Counted from the first letter of the stretch, positions 17,973 through 28,193 are shown. The stretch: 64,000 bases of DNA from CAWFFV01 sp963814985 (GCA_963814985.1 CAWFFV010000053.1:62001-126000), one strand, 5' to 3'. Notes: generated by a model from the letters alone, not told the origin. Program-made: numbers and translations.

Positions 17973-19922
17973 ATGGCGACAAAGGATCGCCTTTTGCGAC
18001 TCATCACCCGTTTACAAAACGAGGTGAGCATGCCACGCGCACGATATTTATTGCTTCGATATATGCGCGAAATCAGCGATGCACAACGGGTTGCCTTATT
18101 TGTTCTTGATAAGACGGAAAATACCCTGGTGCTGCTGGCCCAGAGCAGAGGCCATATGTCAGCCTCTTCTAAAGACAATACTCCTGTGCCCACGGCAAAA
18201 CATATTTCCCTGGATGGTCTCCTGGGTTCTACGCTCCTCACCCAGGGACCCCTCTCCATAGCTGATCTGTATGCCGACCCACGAACCTTGCCTGAGGAAT
18301 GCGCCTGGGGCTGGCCTGGAGGGCTGGCAATCCTCAGCGCGGTGAACGGGGCAAGGCCATCCGGTGAGCAGGGGGTACTCCTGTTATGCTTTGCTCCAGC
18401 ACATCCTCACAAAACTATTGAAGAGGGTAGAAGCGAACATCATGCAATCATAGAACATGGGAGCGATCTGCTGATCTGTATCACCTTGCTTTCTACTTAC
18501 CTCTCCCGGACAGAGCAGTGGACAGGTGTAGTAGAAAACGCCTCACCTCGTACACGACGTTTAACATCGGCACGTTCACCCAGGTATGACGTATTCAAAC
18601 AGCAACTCTTACCAGAGATGATATATACCCTCTCGGAACTCTATGAAATAGGCCTTGTCATTGGTACAAATGTGGAAGTACATGAATTGTATCAGCATCT
18701 CCTCACTCATCTGCGCCTGGTCGCTGATGCGCCATCGGGTTGTCTCTTGCTCTATCATTTGAAGCAGCACCAATTTAGTGTTGCTGCAACTCAGGGGAAT
18801 GAACTACCCTGTACCATGCTAATGGCCTCTCTTGATAGTGCCACAATGGAAAAGCTTGCCATGCGAGGTCCAGGTGAAACGCTAACGACGGCATCAATTG
18901 ATGGACAACATGTGCTTCTGGTCACACTCAGTTGCAATTGTATGCTGCTTGGTGTCGTTGTGCTCTCTACGGCTAACGTGACTGAGTTAGTAGATGAACG
19001 CAGGCTCTTAATTACCTCCATGGGACATGTGGCGGCACTGATTCTGCGTAACTACGACTTGCATGTTTCACAACAGAAAGAGGCAATTAATTACGAGCGC
19101 GGTCGTATCGCTCGTGATCTCCATGATGGTGTAGCTCAACAAATTGTTTATGTTCTTCATAAACTCGAATTTATCCAGTACCTTCTTGAAAAGCAACCCA
19201 CACGGTCTGAGGCTGCCCTCTCCGAGGTAAAAAAAGCTGTCAGTGGTCTGGTGACCAGTTTAAACGACTTACGACATGGTATCTCATCTCTCCTCCCGGC
19301 ACAATTAGCAGAACGAAGTTTTGCAGATGCATTACAGGATCTATTTAACGAATATATGTCCAGCACATATGGTTTGGAGATATTCTGTACACGCGATGAG
19401 TTAGAGCGCCTGCCTTCTACTTTAGAGGTTGCCAGCTTCCGCTTGATCCAGGAAGCTCTCAATAACGTACGTAAACATGCATTTGCTACCCGCGTTTTTG
19501 TGCGTATACGTGTACTTCCTGATTTGCTCATGGTGGAGATTAATGATAACGGCATTGGTTTTCAAACGGATCAGGTCGCTAACGCGACGGGGGATACGGA
19601 TAATATCCAGCATATCGGTTTGCGTACGATGCGTGAGCGTGTCCAGGAGATGGGTGGACAGTGGGAGATCCAGAGTAAACCGGGTGAAGGTACAACGGTG
19701 AAAGCTCGTTTCCCCCTGGAAACTTCTGAGATAATATTGACAGGCCGCGAGCAGGAGGTATTGCGCTTAGTTGTCGAGGGTTTGACCAATCGTGCTATTG
19801 CCAGGCAACTCTCTATCAGTACCGAAACTGTCAAGTCACATGTTCACCATATTATGCGAAAAATGCGTGTGAGGGATCGCACTCAGGCTGCTGTTGTTGC
19901 TACTCGACAAGGATGGATATAA
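17973..19922 (+). CDS. GAF sensor histidine kinase fused to a LuxR DNA-binding domain
   Basis: 649 residues in one frame. Two GAF-like regions (about 10-160 and 210-350) come first. A HisKA_3 helix (RIARDLHDGVAQQIV, His near residue 386) and an HATPase domain (EALNNVRKHAFA, DNGIGFQ, HIGLRTMRERV) follow. The C-terminal LuxR helix-turn-helix (LTGREQEVLRLVVEGL, then IARQLSISTETVKSHVHHI) occupies about 585-649. There is no receiver domain, so a kinase is joined directly to DNA-binding output. The start MATKDRLLRL follows AGGAGAG. Whether it phosphorylates a partner or acts as a one-component ATP-dependent regulator cannot be read from sequence. Confidence 0.88.
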   Translation: MATKDRLLRLITRLQNEVSMPRARYLLLRYMREISDAQRVALFVLDKTENTLVLLAQSRGHMSASSKDNTPVPTAKHISLDGLLGSTLLTQGPLSIADLYADPRTLPEECAWGWPGGLAILSAVNGARPSGEQGVLLLCFAPAHPHKTIEEGRSEHHAIIEHGSDLLICITLLSTYLSRTEQWTGVVENASPRTRRLTSARSPRYDVFKQQLLPEMIYTLSELYEIGLVIGTNVEVHELYQHLLTHLRLVADAPSGCLLLYHLKQHQFSVAATQGNELPCTMLMASLDSATMEKLAMRGPGETLTTASIDGQHVLLVTLSCNCMLLGVVVLSTANVTELVDERRLLITSMGHVAALILRNYDLHVSQQKEAINYERGRIARDLHDGVAQQIVYVLHKLEFIQYLLEKQPTRSEAALSEVKKAVSGLVTSLNDLRHGISSLLPAQLAERSFADALQDLFNEYMSSTYGLEIFCTRDELERLPSTLEVASFRLIQEALNNVRKHAFATRVFVRIRVLPDLLMVEINDNGIGFQTDQVANATGDTDNIQHIGLRTMRERVQEMGGQWEIQSKPGEGTTVKARFPLETSEIILTGREQEVLRLVVEGLTNRAIARQLSISTETVKSHVHHIMRKMRVRDRTQAAVVATRQGWI

Positions 19923-20066
19923 TAGTACTATGCTTTCCCCAGTACGCTGTTTCACATTCTGTAAAAGGTTGACGCAACTTAAATTGTTGAGCTATGATCC
20001 ACTCAAACGAGCAGCAGTTCCCAGCGTTGAATAAAGAGGAGGCACCTTCCCCAGGTGTAAAGAGCT

Positions 20067-21733
20067 TTGAAATATCTTAAAATTGGTCTCTATGATATGT
20101 GTGCAATGGCAATTATCACCTTTGCAGCAGGCTTGCGTATCGTACTCATAGCCCTGGGCTGGCCTCCCACCAATAGTGACGAAAGCACGATGGGTATTAT
20201 GGCATTACATATTGCCTATCATGGAGAGCATCCCCTGATCTTCTATGGTCAGACCTATATGGGATCATTAGAAGCATATCTGGGAGCACTCTTCTTTCAC
20301 CTTTTTGGGGGTCCCTCCTTCTTTGCCCTACGACTCGGCGTGGTTTTGCTCGTCACCTGCTTTTTTCTGACCATATACCTTCTAGCGAGTCTGCTTTACT
20401 CAAAAAGGCTGGCTCTTGTCACGCTGGCCGTCCTGAGTGTTGGCTCAATCCCAGAACTGACGCGACAGACAATCGCTACGGGTGGCTCCTCGCAAACACT
20501 GCTTTTTGGCTCGCTAACCTTTCTGCTGGCAACCTGGCTCTCGCTCACCTATAAACAAGGCTTGCCACTACGTGCTAGACTAATACGACTTTGTGGTTAT
20601 AGCATCTGGGGATTATCATTGGGTTGGGTCTCTGGAGTGACATGATTGTTCTGCCATTTTTCGCTATGGCGGGTCTGCTCCTGCTTCTCTTCTGCTGGCG
20701 TGACCTCTTGACCTGGGCCTGGCCAGGTGTATTGTTGGGGATAATCGTAGGGGCACTTCCCCTGATCAAGTACGATATTCAGGCAGGGAATGGACAAAAT
20801 CCGTGGTCCACTCTGATGAGACTCATCCATGGGACCAGTACACAGGCACCACACACCTTGTTTGAAATTGCCGTTGCCGTAAAGAACACTATCCTGGTCA
20901 GCATACCAACCGCCACAGGGAACCCTTTCTGCCCTGTCATAGAAATACCTTCTCTGGGAGATAACGCTCCCCATATTATTCAATGTACGCTGATACACGC
21001 AAGCTGGGGACTGGGCTATCTTGCTCTTCTAGGCATTGCGCTCTTCTTCACTTTCAGCCAGCTCTGGCGTGTCCGGCCTCGGCGGTCAACTGAGACTACC
21101 GACCAACGGCAGAGTCTGATACGTTATATGGCGCAACTGCTGCTGCTGGGTGCTTCGGTGCTGGCCATTGCAACCTACTCGGTTAGCGAGGGTCCAGTGG
21201 GGTGGCCTGGTTTCCATGCCCGTTACCTGATCACTCTACTGATCGCTACTCCTGCCATGATAGCCCCTCTCTGGAGCGCTGCCAGTACAGTAAAAACACA
21301 GATGACGCAGTTGGAACGAGTGAAGGTCATCACCAGCCGCAGTATTATGGTCCTTGTTCTGTTCATCTTCCTGGTTGGTACCTGGATAGCCTTCAGCGAG
21401 GTCCCCGCCGCTCAGGCCTCCACTCAGCAGCGAGCCAGTTTGATTAACAATCTTGTACATATCGGTGCAACGCACATCTACACCGATTACTGGACGTGCA
21501 ATAATCTGGCCTTTCAGAGCAATGAAAAAATTATCTGTGGTGTGATAGATGGCAATCTCAATCCGAACCATAACCGTGCTCCACATTACTATGAGATCGT
21601 AGATGCAGACCCACGTGCCGCTTATGTGTTTCCGACAGGTCAGATGCCTGCTGTATTGCAAAAGATTCAGCAGCTTATCCATCTTTATCAGATTTACGTT
21701 TTTGATGGCTATACCATCTATCAACCCACTTGA
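20067..21733 (+). CDS. GT39-like polytopic membrane glycosyltransferase (frameshifted near 20620)
   Basis: The first piece has the acidic motif after helix 1 (PPTNSDESTMG) typical of GT-C lipid-linked sugar transferases, and then about six helices; its frame ends at 20645. The second frame picks up at LGLWSDMIVLPF and carries about six more helices and a soluble C-terminal domain to 21733. One base removed near 20620 joins them into a protein of about 555 residues, a normal size. Such enzymes move sugar from polyprenyl phosphate to an acceptor at the outer membrane face. The start is uncertain: TTG at 20067 or ATG at 20097, neither with a strong ribosome-binding site. Confidence 0.7.
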
Positions 21734-21744
21734 GAAGAGACTTA

Positions 21745-22212
21745 TCACCTCAGTTCGAGCTTGCCTGGTGCCGGATCATGGGAGTCTATGGTAAAGATGA
21801 CAATCTCATCCCCGAAGTAAATAACATCCTTGTCGTTCAGGACGATCGGTTGGTAAATTCTTATCTGATTGACTACGGTGCCATTGGCGCTTTGTAGATC
21901 TTCCAGGTACCAATAACCAGCAGAAAACCAGAGGCGAGCATGACGGCGTGACACAGTACGCCCTGGTAGGATAAAATCATTCCCCTGGGTACGGCCAATC
22001 GTTGTTATACCCTGAGGAAAAAGATAGGAATATCCTGCCAGCGTGCCATTCTTTACCGACATACGAGCAAGCGTGGGAAGACCATTTGATCCCAGATGCT
22101 GGTCCGAGGCTACCCCAAGATTGTTCTCGCATGTGGCACATCTGCTACGTGTTTTAGGGATAGCTTTTCCGCAGCGAGGACAGGGAACAAACTGGTCCTC
22201 AGCAGGGACCAT
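21745..22212 (-). CDS. Zinc-ribbon and FHA domain region, probably the C-terminus of the upstream Ser/Thr kinase
   Basis: This part contains a zinc ribbon (CPRCGK and CATCEN, residues 11-31 from its ATG) and an FHA phosphothreonine-binding domain (ITTIGRTQGNDFIL, VSRRHARL, LQSANGTVVN). The reading frame has no stop from 22365 downwards and is in the same frame as the kinase upstream. Only the TAA at 22366-22368 separates them. Either this is one Ser/Thr kinase-FHA protein with a nonsense change, or the ATG at 22212 is a real restart. I favour a single ancestral gene (21745-23244). Confidence 0.75.
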   Translation of the reverse strand: MVPAEDQFVPCPRCGKAIPKTRSRCATCENNLGVASDQHLGSNGLPTLARMSVKNGTLAGYSYLFPQGITTIGRTQGNDFILPGRTVSRRHARLWFSAGYWYLEDLQSANGTVVNQIRIYQPIVLNDKDVIYFGDEIVIFTIDSHDPAPGKLELR

Positions 22213-22365
22213 AACTCCTTGTGGGGGGGAGTTATGATTCTGGTCATACGAGAATTGTCCAGGAAGTGTCCTTCCCGACTCAGAAGATAGCGAAACTGAA
22301 ACTCTCCTCTCACGCCACAGAAGTGGTTTAGGTAGATTTAAGGCTGTCAGCGCATTGGCCAGCGC

Positions 22366-23244
22366 TTAAATCACTGCATCCGCAGATTGATATCGCTCCT
22401 GCGGCTGCTTTGCTGTCATTTTCAGAATGATCTGTACAATAGGGTCGGGTATAGCCTGCTCCTGGGTGAGTTGCTCGATAGGTAATGGGTCAAGGAGATG
22501 TTTGGTGATCACACCAGAGGAGCTATCGGCATGAAAGGGTGTGTGGCCTGTTAAACAATGAAACAGGACAATCCCAAGCGAGTAGATATCACTACGATGG
22601 TCTTGTGTCTGACCTGTCCCTTGTTCGGGTGATAGATATTGGGGCGTACCAACAACTGGACGTGCACGAAGCCGGTTGACTTTTCCTACAAGATGCTCTG
22701 TGGTCCCAAGATCTGAGAGTAAGAGGGAACCATCTTGTCGGATCAACATATTGCTAGGTTTTACATTCCGATGGATAATACGGTGACGATGTGCATACTG
22801 TAAGGCTTCGCTCGCCTGAATGACAAAGCTCACAGCTTCTGCCAGAGGAAGTACCTTTTGAAGACGTTCAAGGAGAGTGCCACCCTCAGCATATTCCATA
22901 ACGATGTAGAGACCTTGCTGATCAACATCGTGAATCTGCATGAGATTCGGGTGAGCAAGTTTTGCGGCCAGACGCGCATCATAGACAAAGTGTTTGGCGA
23001 AGACCGGATCACTGGCATAAGAAGCGTGCAATACTTTGATTGCAACATAGCGATCCAGGCTAGGCTGGTATGCTTTGAAGACCGTTGCCATTGTGCCACT
23101 ACCAAGATTTTCGATAAGACGATACTGGCCTAAGGATTGGCCCGCCAGTACGCTCAATTCATCGCTGTTACCCTGCTGATCGGGAGATACATGTTCTGGT
23201 TGCATAACCGTGATGGCTCCGTCTGTTCCTCTAACTGTTTTCAC
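22366..23244 (-). CDS. Serine/threonine protein kinase (PknB type), interrupted by an in-frame stop
   Basis: Hanks-type kinase domain: GSGTMATVFKAY (glycine loop), AIKVLH (catalytic Lys), then HRIIHRNVKPSNML, where the catalytic loop reads HRN instead of HRD, then LLSDLGTTE in place of DFG, and GTPQYLSPEQ (P+1 loop). Both catalytic aspartates are altered (HRN, and DLG for DFG, the latter keeping its Asp), so phosphotransfer may be weak or lost. The frame ends at a TAA (22366) inside what is otherwise continuous coding: YQSADAVI, stop, ALANALTALNLPKP. CAA to TAA would explain it. There is no membrane helix. Confidence 0.85.
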   Translation of the reverse strand: MKTVRGTDGAITVMQPEHVSPDQQGNSDELSVLAGQSLGQYRLIENLGSGTMATVFKAYQPSLDRYVAIKVLHASYASDPVFAKHFVYDARLAAKLAHPNLMQIHDVDQQGLYIVMEYAEGGTLLERLQKVLPLAEAVSFVIQASEALQYAHRHRIIHRNVKPSNMLIRQDGSLLLSDLGTTEHLVGKVNRLRARPVVGTPQYLSPEQGTGQTQDHRSDIYSLGIVLFHCLTGHTPFHADSSSGVITKHLLDPLPIEQLTQEQAIPDPIVQIILKMTAKQPQERYQSADAVI

Positions 23245-23448
23245 TGTAAGGAAATTTTACTGCGCTCTCGGGAGTTCGAGCCATAAATAGATGTTGCTAG
23301 ACGCAGACAACTCGCATCTCTGGATGGCTAGCAGTGAGACATCGTAAAAGTTAGTGGATGCCGCGCAAGATGAACGAAATCTTTTTTCTGTCCTTCTGAT
23401 TATATATTCAAAGAGAGGGCTTGTCGAGGTTTGTAGGAGGGTATTTTC

Positions 23449-24267
23449 TCACAAATTCTCGTCGAGCAATAGCCCCTGGCGTAAGGCATAAATAGCAACT
23501 TGCGTGCGATCCCGCAGATGTAATTTTTGGAAGATAATTGAGAGATAGTTCTTGACGGTTTTCTCCGAATATGAGAGCTTCCTGGCAATTTCTTTGTTGC
23601 TCATTCCTGCTGCGAGGTAGCGGATAATCTCAACTTCTTTCTCCCGAAGCACATCTGTATGCTGCTCATCGGGTGACGTGTCCGACAGACGGCAAAACTC
23701 GTTCACAATCGCTCTGGTCAAACCTGGTTCAATGTACATCCCACCTCCATGTACGGTTCGGATGGCCTGAGCAACTTCCCGAACCGAGACATTTTTGAAC
23801 AGGTACCCTCTGGCTCCACTTTTGATGGCCTGTAACATCTGCTGATTCTGATGATACATCGTCAACATAATGACGGCAATAGAGGGAAACTCCTGGGTGA
23901 GCTGTCTGGTGACCGCAATTCCATCAATGACAGGCATATGAATGTCCATCAATACCACGTTGGGCTGTAACTGGCGTATCTTCTGTAGAGCTTCGACACC
24001 ATCACTGGCTTCACCTGCTATCTGTATATTCTCATCCAATTCGAGAAGCTGGCGTAGACCCTCACGTATCAACGTGTGGTCGTCAACAAGTAGCACACTA
24101 ATAGCCGCAATCGGTCTGATATCTGCTTGATGGGCATGATGTGTGCTCACATGAATTTTGAGAGCATCTTGATGTTCTTCGTTGACAGTCGGGATCACAG
24201 GCGTAAGAGAGGGCCGCTCCCCTACCCCTGTGGTATACTGTCTATCATCTACAGGAGGATATTGCAT
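23449..24267 (-). CDS. NarL/LuxR-family response regulator
   Basis: Receiver domain (about residues 57-170) with SVLLVDDH, phospho-acceptor in VVLMDIHMP, and LFKNVS. A LuxR helix-turn-helix follows (LREKEVEIIRYLAAGMSNKEIA, then KLSYSEKTVKNYLSII). A 55-residue hydrophilic N-terminal extension precedes the receiver, unusual for the family. The start at 24267 has GGAG upstream (GGAAGGAGTCGTT-ATG); an in-frame codon at 24303 has no such site. It lies 200 bases upstream of the Ser/Thr kinase on the same strand. No partner kinase is adjacent. Confidence 0.9.
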   Translation of the reverse strand: MQYPPVDDRQYTTGVGERPSLTPVIPTVNEEHQDALKIHVSTHHAHQADIRPIAAISVLLVDDHTLIREGLRQLLELDENIQIAGEASDGVEALQKIRQLQPNVVLMDIHMPVIDGIAVTRQLTQEFPSIAVIMLTMYHQNQQMLQAIKSGARGYLFKNVSVREVAQAIRTVHGGGMYIEPGLTRAIVNEFCRLSDTSPDEQHTDVLREKEVEIIRYLAAGMSNKEIARKLSYSEKTVKNYLSIIFQKLHLRDRTQVAIYALRQGLLLDENL

Positions 24268-24517
24268 AACGACTCCTTCCGCCATTCGCAGGAAACAACG
24301 CACCTTCGGCCACCTGCGTTGTTCAATGGGGCCGAGGGATGTATTTTCTTTATGTAGTATAGCAAGCTATCAATATAAAACATCACTCACCTGGGGGATT
24401 TTTGTAGAGAGGTTACTGTCTTTTGGAGATTTGGGTGAGGCCTATGAGGTCTATACCAAATAGATGTGGTATCTTCTTTAGTATAAGGCATGAAGAAAGA
24501 GGGTTTTTATTTATCAT

Positions 24518-25186
24518 ATGGAAAAGGTATTTATTGAGTCAGAGGTACTGGCACATATCTATGGCGAGGTACAACAGCGTTTTACCGGAATAAATGATCT
24601 TGCCCATGGATGGGAACATGTGAGCAGAGTATACAAACTTGCGCTCTCTCTTGCCGAGCAAGAAGGGGCAGATAATTTTATTGTAGGGATGGCAGCATTG
24701 CTACATGATCTGGGCCGTTCGGTGCCACAAGATCAGCACAATATATCAGAACATCACGCTGATCTTTCGGTCACGCTCGCTAGAGACATCTTACTTACCT
24801 ACCAGGTGCCTACAGAGAAACAGGAGGCAATCCTGCACGCTATTATTGCCCATAGTTTCAGTCGTGGCGTTGAGCCATTGACCTTAGAGGCACGTGTAGT
24901 CCGTGATGCTGATCGACTGGATGGGCTTGGGGCCATCGGTATTCTGCGTTGGGCTATGACCGGTACTGCCTTGCGCACTCCTCAAACGGCCTCGTATCAT
25001 CCTGATGATCCCTTTGCCAAATGGCATACACTCGATGATCATCATTATATGCTCGACCACTTCTACTGCAAATTGCTCAAACTTGCTGAGACAATGACGA
25101 CGAAGACAGGGCGTGTCCTGGCACAACGGCGTACGGCCTTTATGCGTACTTACCTGTACGAATTCAAACGAGAACTAGAAATCTAG
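24518..25186 (+). CDS. HD-domain phosphohydrolase
   Basis: A 222-residue protein with the HD metal site: HGWEHVSRVYKLAL (first His), AALLHDLGRS (His-Asp pair) and RDADRLDGLGAIG (last Asp). It resembles YedJ-type uncharacterised HD hydrolases acting on nucleotides or phosphate esters; substrate is unknown. It is a single gene flanked by its own terminator-like inverted repeat, which overlaps the stop codon. Confidence 0.85.
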   Translation: MEKVFIESEVLAHIYGEVQQRFTGINDLAHGWEHVSRVYKLALSLAEQEGADNFIVGMAALLHDLGRSVPQDQHNISEHHADLSVTLARDILLTYQVPTEKQEAILHAIIAHSFSRGVEPLTLEARVVRDADRLDGLGAIGILRWAMTGTALRTPQTASYHPDDPFAKWHTLDDHHYMLDHFYCKLLKLAETMTTKTGRVLAQRRTAFMRTYLYEFKRELEI

Positions 25187-25256
25187 TAATAAAATAGGGA
25201 TGGTGGAGTTTGCAGCCGGCACCGACTGCAAACTCCACCATCCCTATTTTATTACT
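25185..25256. terminator. Bidirectional hairpin between convergent genes
   Basis: 31-bp perfect arms (25185-25215 and 25226-25256) around a 10-base loop. A-rich and T-rich edges make it a good terminator for both the HD gene and the DinB gene, and it overlaps both stop codons. The arm sequence GGTGGAGTTTGCAG is of the same type as the cores of the interspersed palindromes. Confidence 0.75.
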
Positions 25257-25734
25257 CTTTTGCTGCTTTGAGAGCGGCTAATTGTTGTGCATGTTGCTGA
25301 TCATGTATAGAAAGTATATTGACAAATTGGTAGAACTTGAGTTCTCCCCATTCTTTGTGCTGGGAGGGCCGTAACCAGGCCTCGTCAGGTAGATGAGAAA
25401 GATACTCGAATATCTCTTCACGGCGGGCTGCCATACCAGCCAGTACAGCATCAAGCGAAGCAGGTGGCTCTGAAGTATTGGTCAAATGAGGTGCGATTTC
25501 CTCTATACTGGCGATCAATGGGTTCTCTTCGTTCTGTACACGTTGCATCTGTTCCAGCGCCAACCCATCCACAATATAAATATGGTAGGCCAATTGCAAG
25601 GGAGACCATTCTCCTTCGGTGGGCTGTTGCGCAAGTTCTTCTTTGCTAAATTTTGCTAACTGTCCCATAAATTCAATACGAGAGGCCACCATCTTACGCC
25701 GAACTTTTTCAAATGAACCCTCAACTACGCTCAT
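25252..25734 (-). CDS. DinB-like four-helix protein
   Basis: A 160-residue protein of the DinB/YfiT superfamily. Metal-ligand histidines are placed as in the family: LQLAYHIYIVDG (first) and SIHDQQHAQQL near the C-terminus (last two). Members are metal-dependent thiol transferases or of unknown function; the substrate here is unknown. The ATG at 25734 has GGAGG seven bases upstream. Confidence 0.8.
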   Translation of the reverse strand: MSVVEGSFEKVRRKMVASRIEFMGQLAKFSKEELAQQPTEGEWSPLQLAYHIYIVDGLALEQMQRVQNEENPLIASIEEIAPHLTNTSEPPASLDAVLAGMAARREEIFEYLSHLPDEAWLRPSQHKEWGELKFYQFVNILSIHDQQHAQQLAALKAAKE

Positions 25735-25748
25735 AAATCCCTCCAAAC

Positions 25749-26764
25749 TTATTCTTCATGTTTCACCAGTCGACTATACAAATTCTCCAATTCCTCCTGA
25801 TCGTTGAAATGGAGAACGAGTGTGCCTTTCCCTTTGGCATTGCATTTAAGATCAACTTTCACCATCAGCGCATTGCGAAAATGTGTCTCCAAATCGTCCA
25901 GCTCAGCGGAGCGCTCTGGCGTATTTGTTATCTGCTTAACCGCTGCCTGGACATTCTCGGATGCTTTAATCCTGGAGCTAATTCTTCAGCCTGTCGTACA
26001 TTCAAGCGAAGCGCAATGATCTGGTTCATGGCTGCCATCTGATCCTCTTCACGAGATATGCCGATCAGCGCACGGGCATGACCCTCGCTAAAATTTTCTG
26101 ACTGGTTTATCAGTGCTTCACGTATTTTGGGGACCAATTGCAGTAAGCGTAATGAGTTAGTGACCGTTGAACGATCCTTCCCGACCTGTTTTGCGACCAT
26201 CTCCTGGGTCAGGCCGAACTCCTGGACCAGGGCCTGATAGGCCAGTGCCTCTTCAATAGGGTTGAGGTCGGCACGTTGAATATTCTCGATTAAGGCCAGT
26301 TCAAGCATCTGCTGTGAGGTTACATCTTTCACAACGATGGGCACTGTGGTCAGACCCGCCAGATGCGCTGCTCTCCAGCGACGCTCACCCGCGATGATCT
26401 GGTATTGTGCGCTGGGAATGGTTAGTTCTGGTGAGGGCGTTTGTGACATCGCTCCACCGCCTGCCAACCACGAAGTTGCATTGTTTTCTTTCCCAGCACT
26501 TTTGTCGAGGCTCTCTATGCGTGTAACGATGATGGGTTGGAGCAATCCATGCTCTTTGATAGAGGCACTGAGTTCAAGTAACTTAGGATCGTCTATGTGG
26601 AAAGTCCTGCGCGGCTGACGTGGATTAGGAATAATGCTGTCCAATGGCACCTGTGGAATGGTTTCTACATTGACGTTTACCGATTGTTGTGCAGACATAA
26701 CCTCAGATGCGCCAGAGATGAGAGCGTCCAAACCTCGCCCTAAACCAAATTTTTGCTTAGCCAC
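25749..26764 (-). CDS. parB: Chromosome partitioning protein ParB (frameshifted near 25972)
   Basis: ParB/Spo0J CTPase and parS-binding protein. The N-terminus has FGLGRGLDALI, then the PNPRQPR motif, the CTP-binding GERRWRAAHLAG and ENIQRADLNPIEEA, and a helix-turn-helix (EMVAKQVGKDRSTVTNSLRLL). The raw frame ends at 25928 with an odd tail. Removing a base near 25972 gives IKASENVQAAVKQITN, then the C-terminal dimer domain, ending ENLYSRLVKHEE at TAA (25749). The product is about 338 residues. Its ATG overlaps the parA stop by eight bases. A 30-residue Ser/Gly-rich insert near residues 75-105 is unusual. Confidence 0.9.
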
Positions 26765-27527
26765 GAGCCATTACCTCCTCGGCGAGTGCGCGATAGGCCA
26801 ATGCCCCAGGAGAGGTGGGGTCATAATCAAGGATGGATTGCCCAAAACTGGGCGCTTCACTCAAACGGACATTGCGGTTGATAATCGTTTGAAAGGCTTC
26901 ATTAGGAAAGTGAGCACGCACTTCCCGTACAATCTCACCTGCCAGACGCGTACGTGGATCAAACATGGTCAAGACAACACCTGCAATAGAGAGATTTGAG
27001 TTCAGCTTACTTTTGACGATATTGACCGTATTGAGCAACTGGCTTAACCCCTCCAGGGCGAGGTACTCACACTGGATAGGAATGATAAGACCATCAGCAG
27101 CCACCAGGGCATTGATGGTGAGCAGACCCAGCGAGGGAGGGCAGTCGATGAGAATATAGTCACAGCGGTCGCGAATGGGTTCGAGCACCTGACGCAGCCG
27201 ATACTCGCGTGCAAGTGCTCCGACCAGCTCTATTTCTGCTGCGGCAAGATCCACTGTACAAGGAGCAACGACCAATTCGCGGCGTTGTGATGGCACGATC
27301 ACATCAAATATTGTGAGTTCGTCCTGTGATTGGACGAGCAAATCATAGATTGTCAGCTGACGTTTGTTCTTCAAAACGCCGATACCGCTGGATGTATTTG
27401 CCTGGGGGTCTATATCGACCAACAACACTTTGCGTCCTGCGGCGGCCAGATACGTAGCAAGGTTGATAGCAGTGGTGGTTTTCCCCACTCCCCCCTTCTG
27501 ATTTGCAATGGCATACACTTTTGACAC
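26757..27527 (-). CDS. parA: Chromosome partitioning ATPase ParA
   Basis: A 256-residue deviant Walker ATPase (ParA/Soj): KGGVGKTT at residues 10-17, VDIDPQANTSSG, and ILIDCPPSLGLLT. It works with ParB to segregate chromosome origins. It has no N-terminal DNA-binding extension, so it is the chromosomal rather than plasmid type. The start is GTG at 27527 (VSKVYAIANQ). It forms an operon with parB by overlap. No parS site is evident in the window. Confidence 0.94.
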   Translation of the reverse strand: MSKVYAIANQKGGVGKTTTAINLATYLAAAGRKVLLVDIDPQANTSSGIGVLKNKRQLTIYDLLVQSQDELTIFDVIVPSQRRELVVAPCTVDLAAAEIELVGALAREYRLRQVLEPIRDRCDYILIDCPPSLGLLTINALVAADGLIIPIQCEYLALEGLSQLLNTVNIVKSKLNSNLSIAGVVLTMFDPRTRLAGEIVREVRAHFPNEAFQTIINRNVRLSEAPSFGQSILDYDPTSPGALAYRALAEEVMARG

Positions 27528-27659
27528 AGGTTGCTACCATACCCTTTCCTCTTGCCTGGCCAAAGGAGACAAAGCTCCGCTTTGCGTCGTAACGTCATTG
27601 TAACAAATGTACAAGTGAGAAGCAAGAAACGGCGCGTTCTTTTTTGCATTCTGATGAGT

Positions 27660-28169
27660 TTACAATGTCACCCGGTTGTCGCCTGCTGGCATCGTGAAAC
27701 GTAGGAAACCTCCCTGGGCCAGGCGCGTGCAGATGACCGCCAATGTGAACAGAGCGAAGAGTAAGGCCGCTGTTTTTAGTTCATAGAGGCTGAGGTCACC
27801 AAATGCCAGATGATTGGGGCCAGAGATGGTCAGGCGCATGATTGCCGGGCCTTGCTGTATCCCACCAAGACTATTGACGGGGAGACCAAAGGCCAGAGTG
27901 ATGAGCAAGTCGATACTTAAGCAAATCACAGCCAGACATGGACCAAGTAACCAGAAGCGCTTGCTCAGGCGTTCCCGCTTAGTGGATGTGATGCGGCGTG
28001 TGGCCCAGACGGGTGCAATCAAATATTGGAGAGCCATAAAGAAGAGCGGTACGGCAACATATGTCCAATCAGGAAAAATGACTGGGCTAAGAAGAGCACC
28101 AAGCCGACCTAGCGTGTAGAGAATAATACCCTCTATCACGCCATGTCGATAACTGACTTTGTTGAACAT
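27660..28169 (-). CDS. Membrane protein of unknown function
   Basis: 169 residues with about four hydrophobic helices (around 12-30, 38-55, 72-95 and 130-150). It has a basic loop between helices 2 and 3 (RRITSTKRERLSKR) and a hydrophilic C-terminus. There is no motif I recognise. It is downstream of FmdB on the same strand after 24 bases and may be co-transcribed with it and with parAB. Confidence 0.65.
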   Translation of the reverse strand: MFNKVSYRHGVIEGIILYTLGRLGALLSPVIFPDWTYVAVPLFFMALQYLIAPVWATRRITSTKRERLSKRFWLLGPCLAVICLSIDLLITLAFGLPVNSLGGIQQGPAIMRLTISGPNHLAFGDLSLYELKTAALLFALFTLAVICTRLAQGGFLRFTMPAGDNRVTL

Positions 28170-28193
28170 GGAGAGAAACCCAACTTTGTTTTG

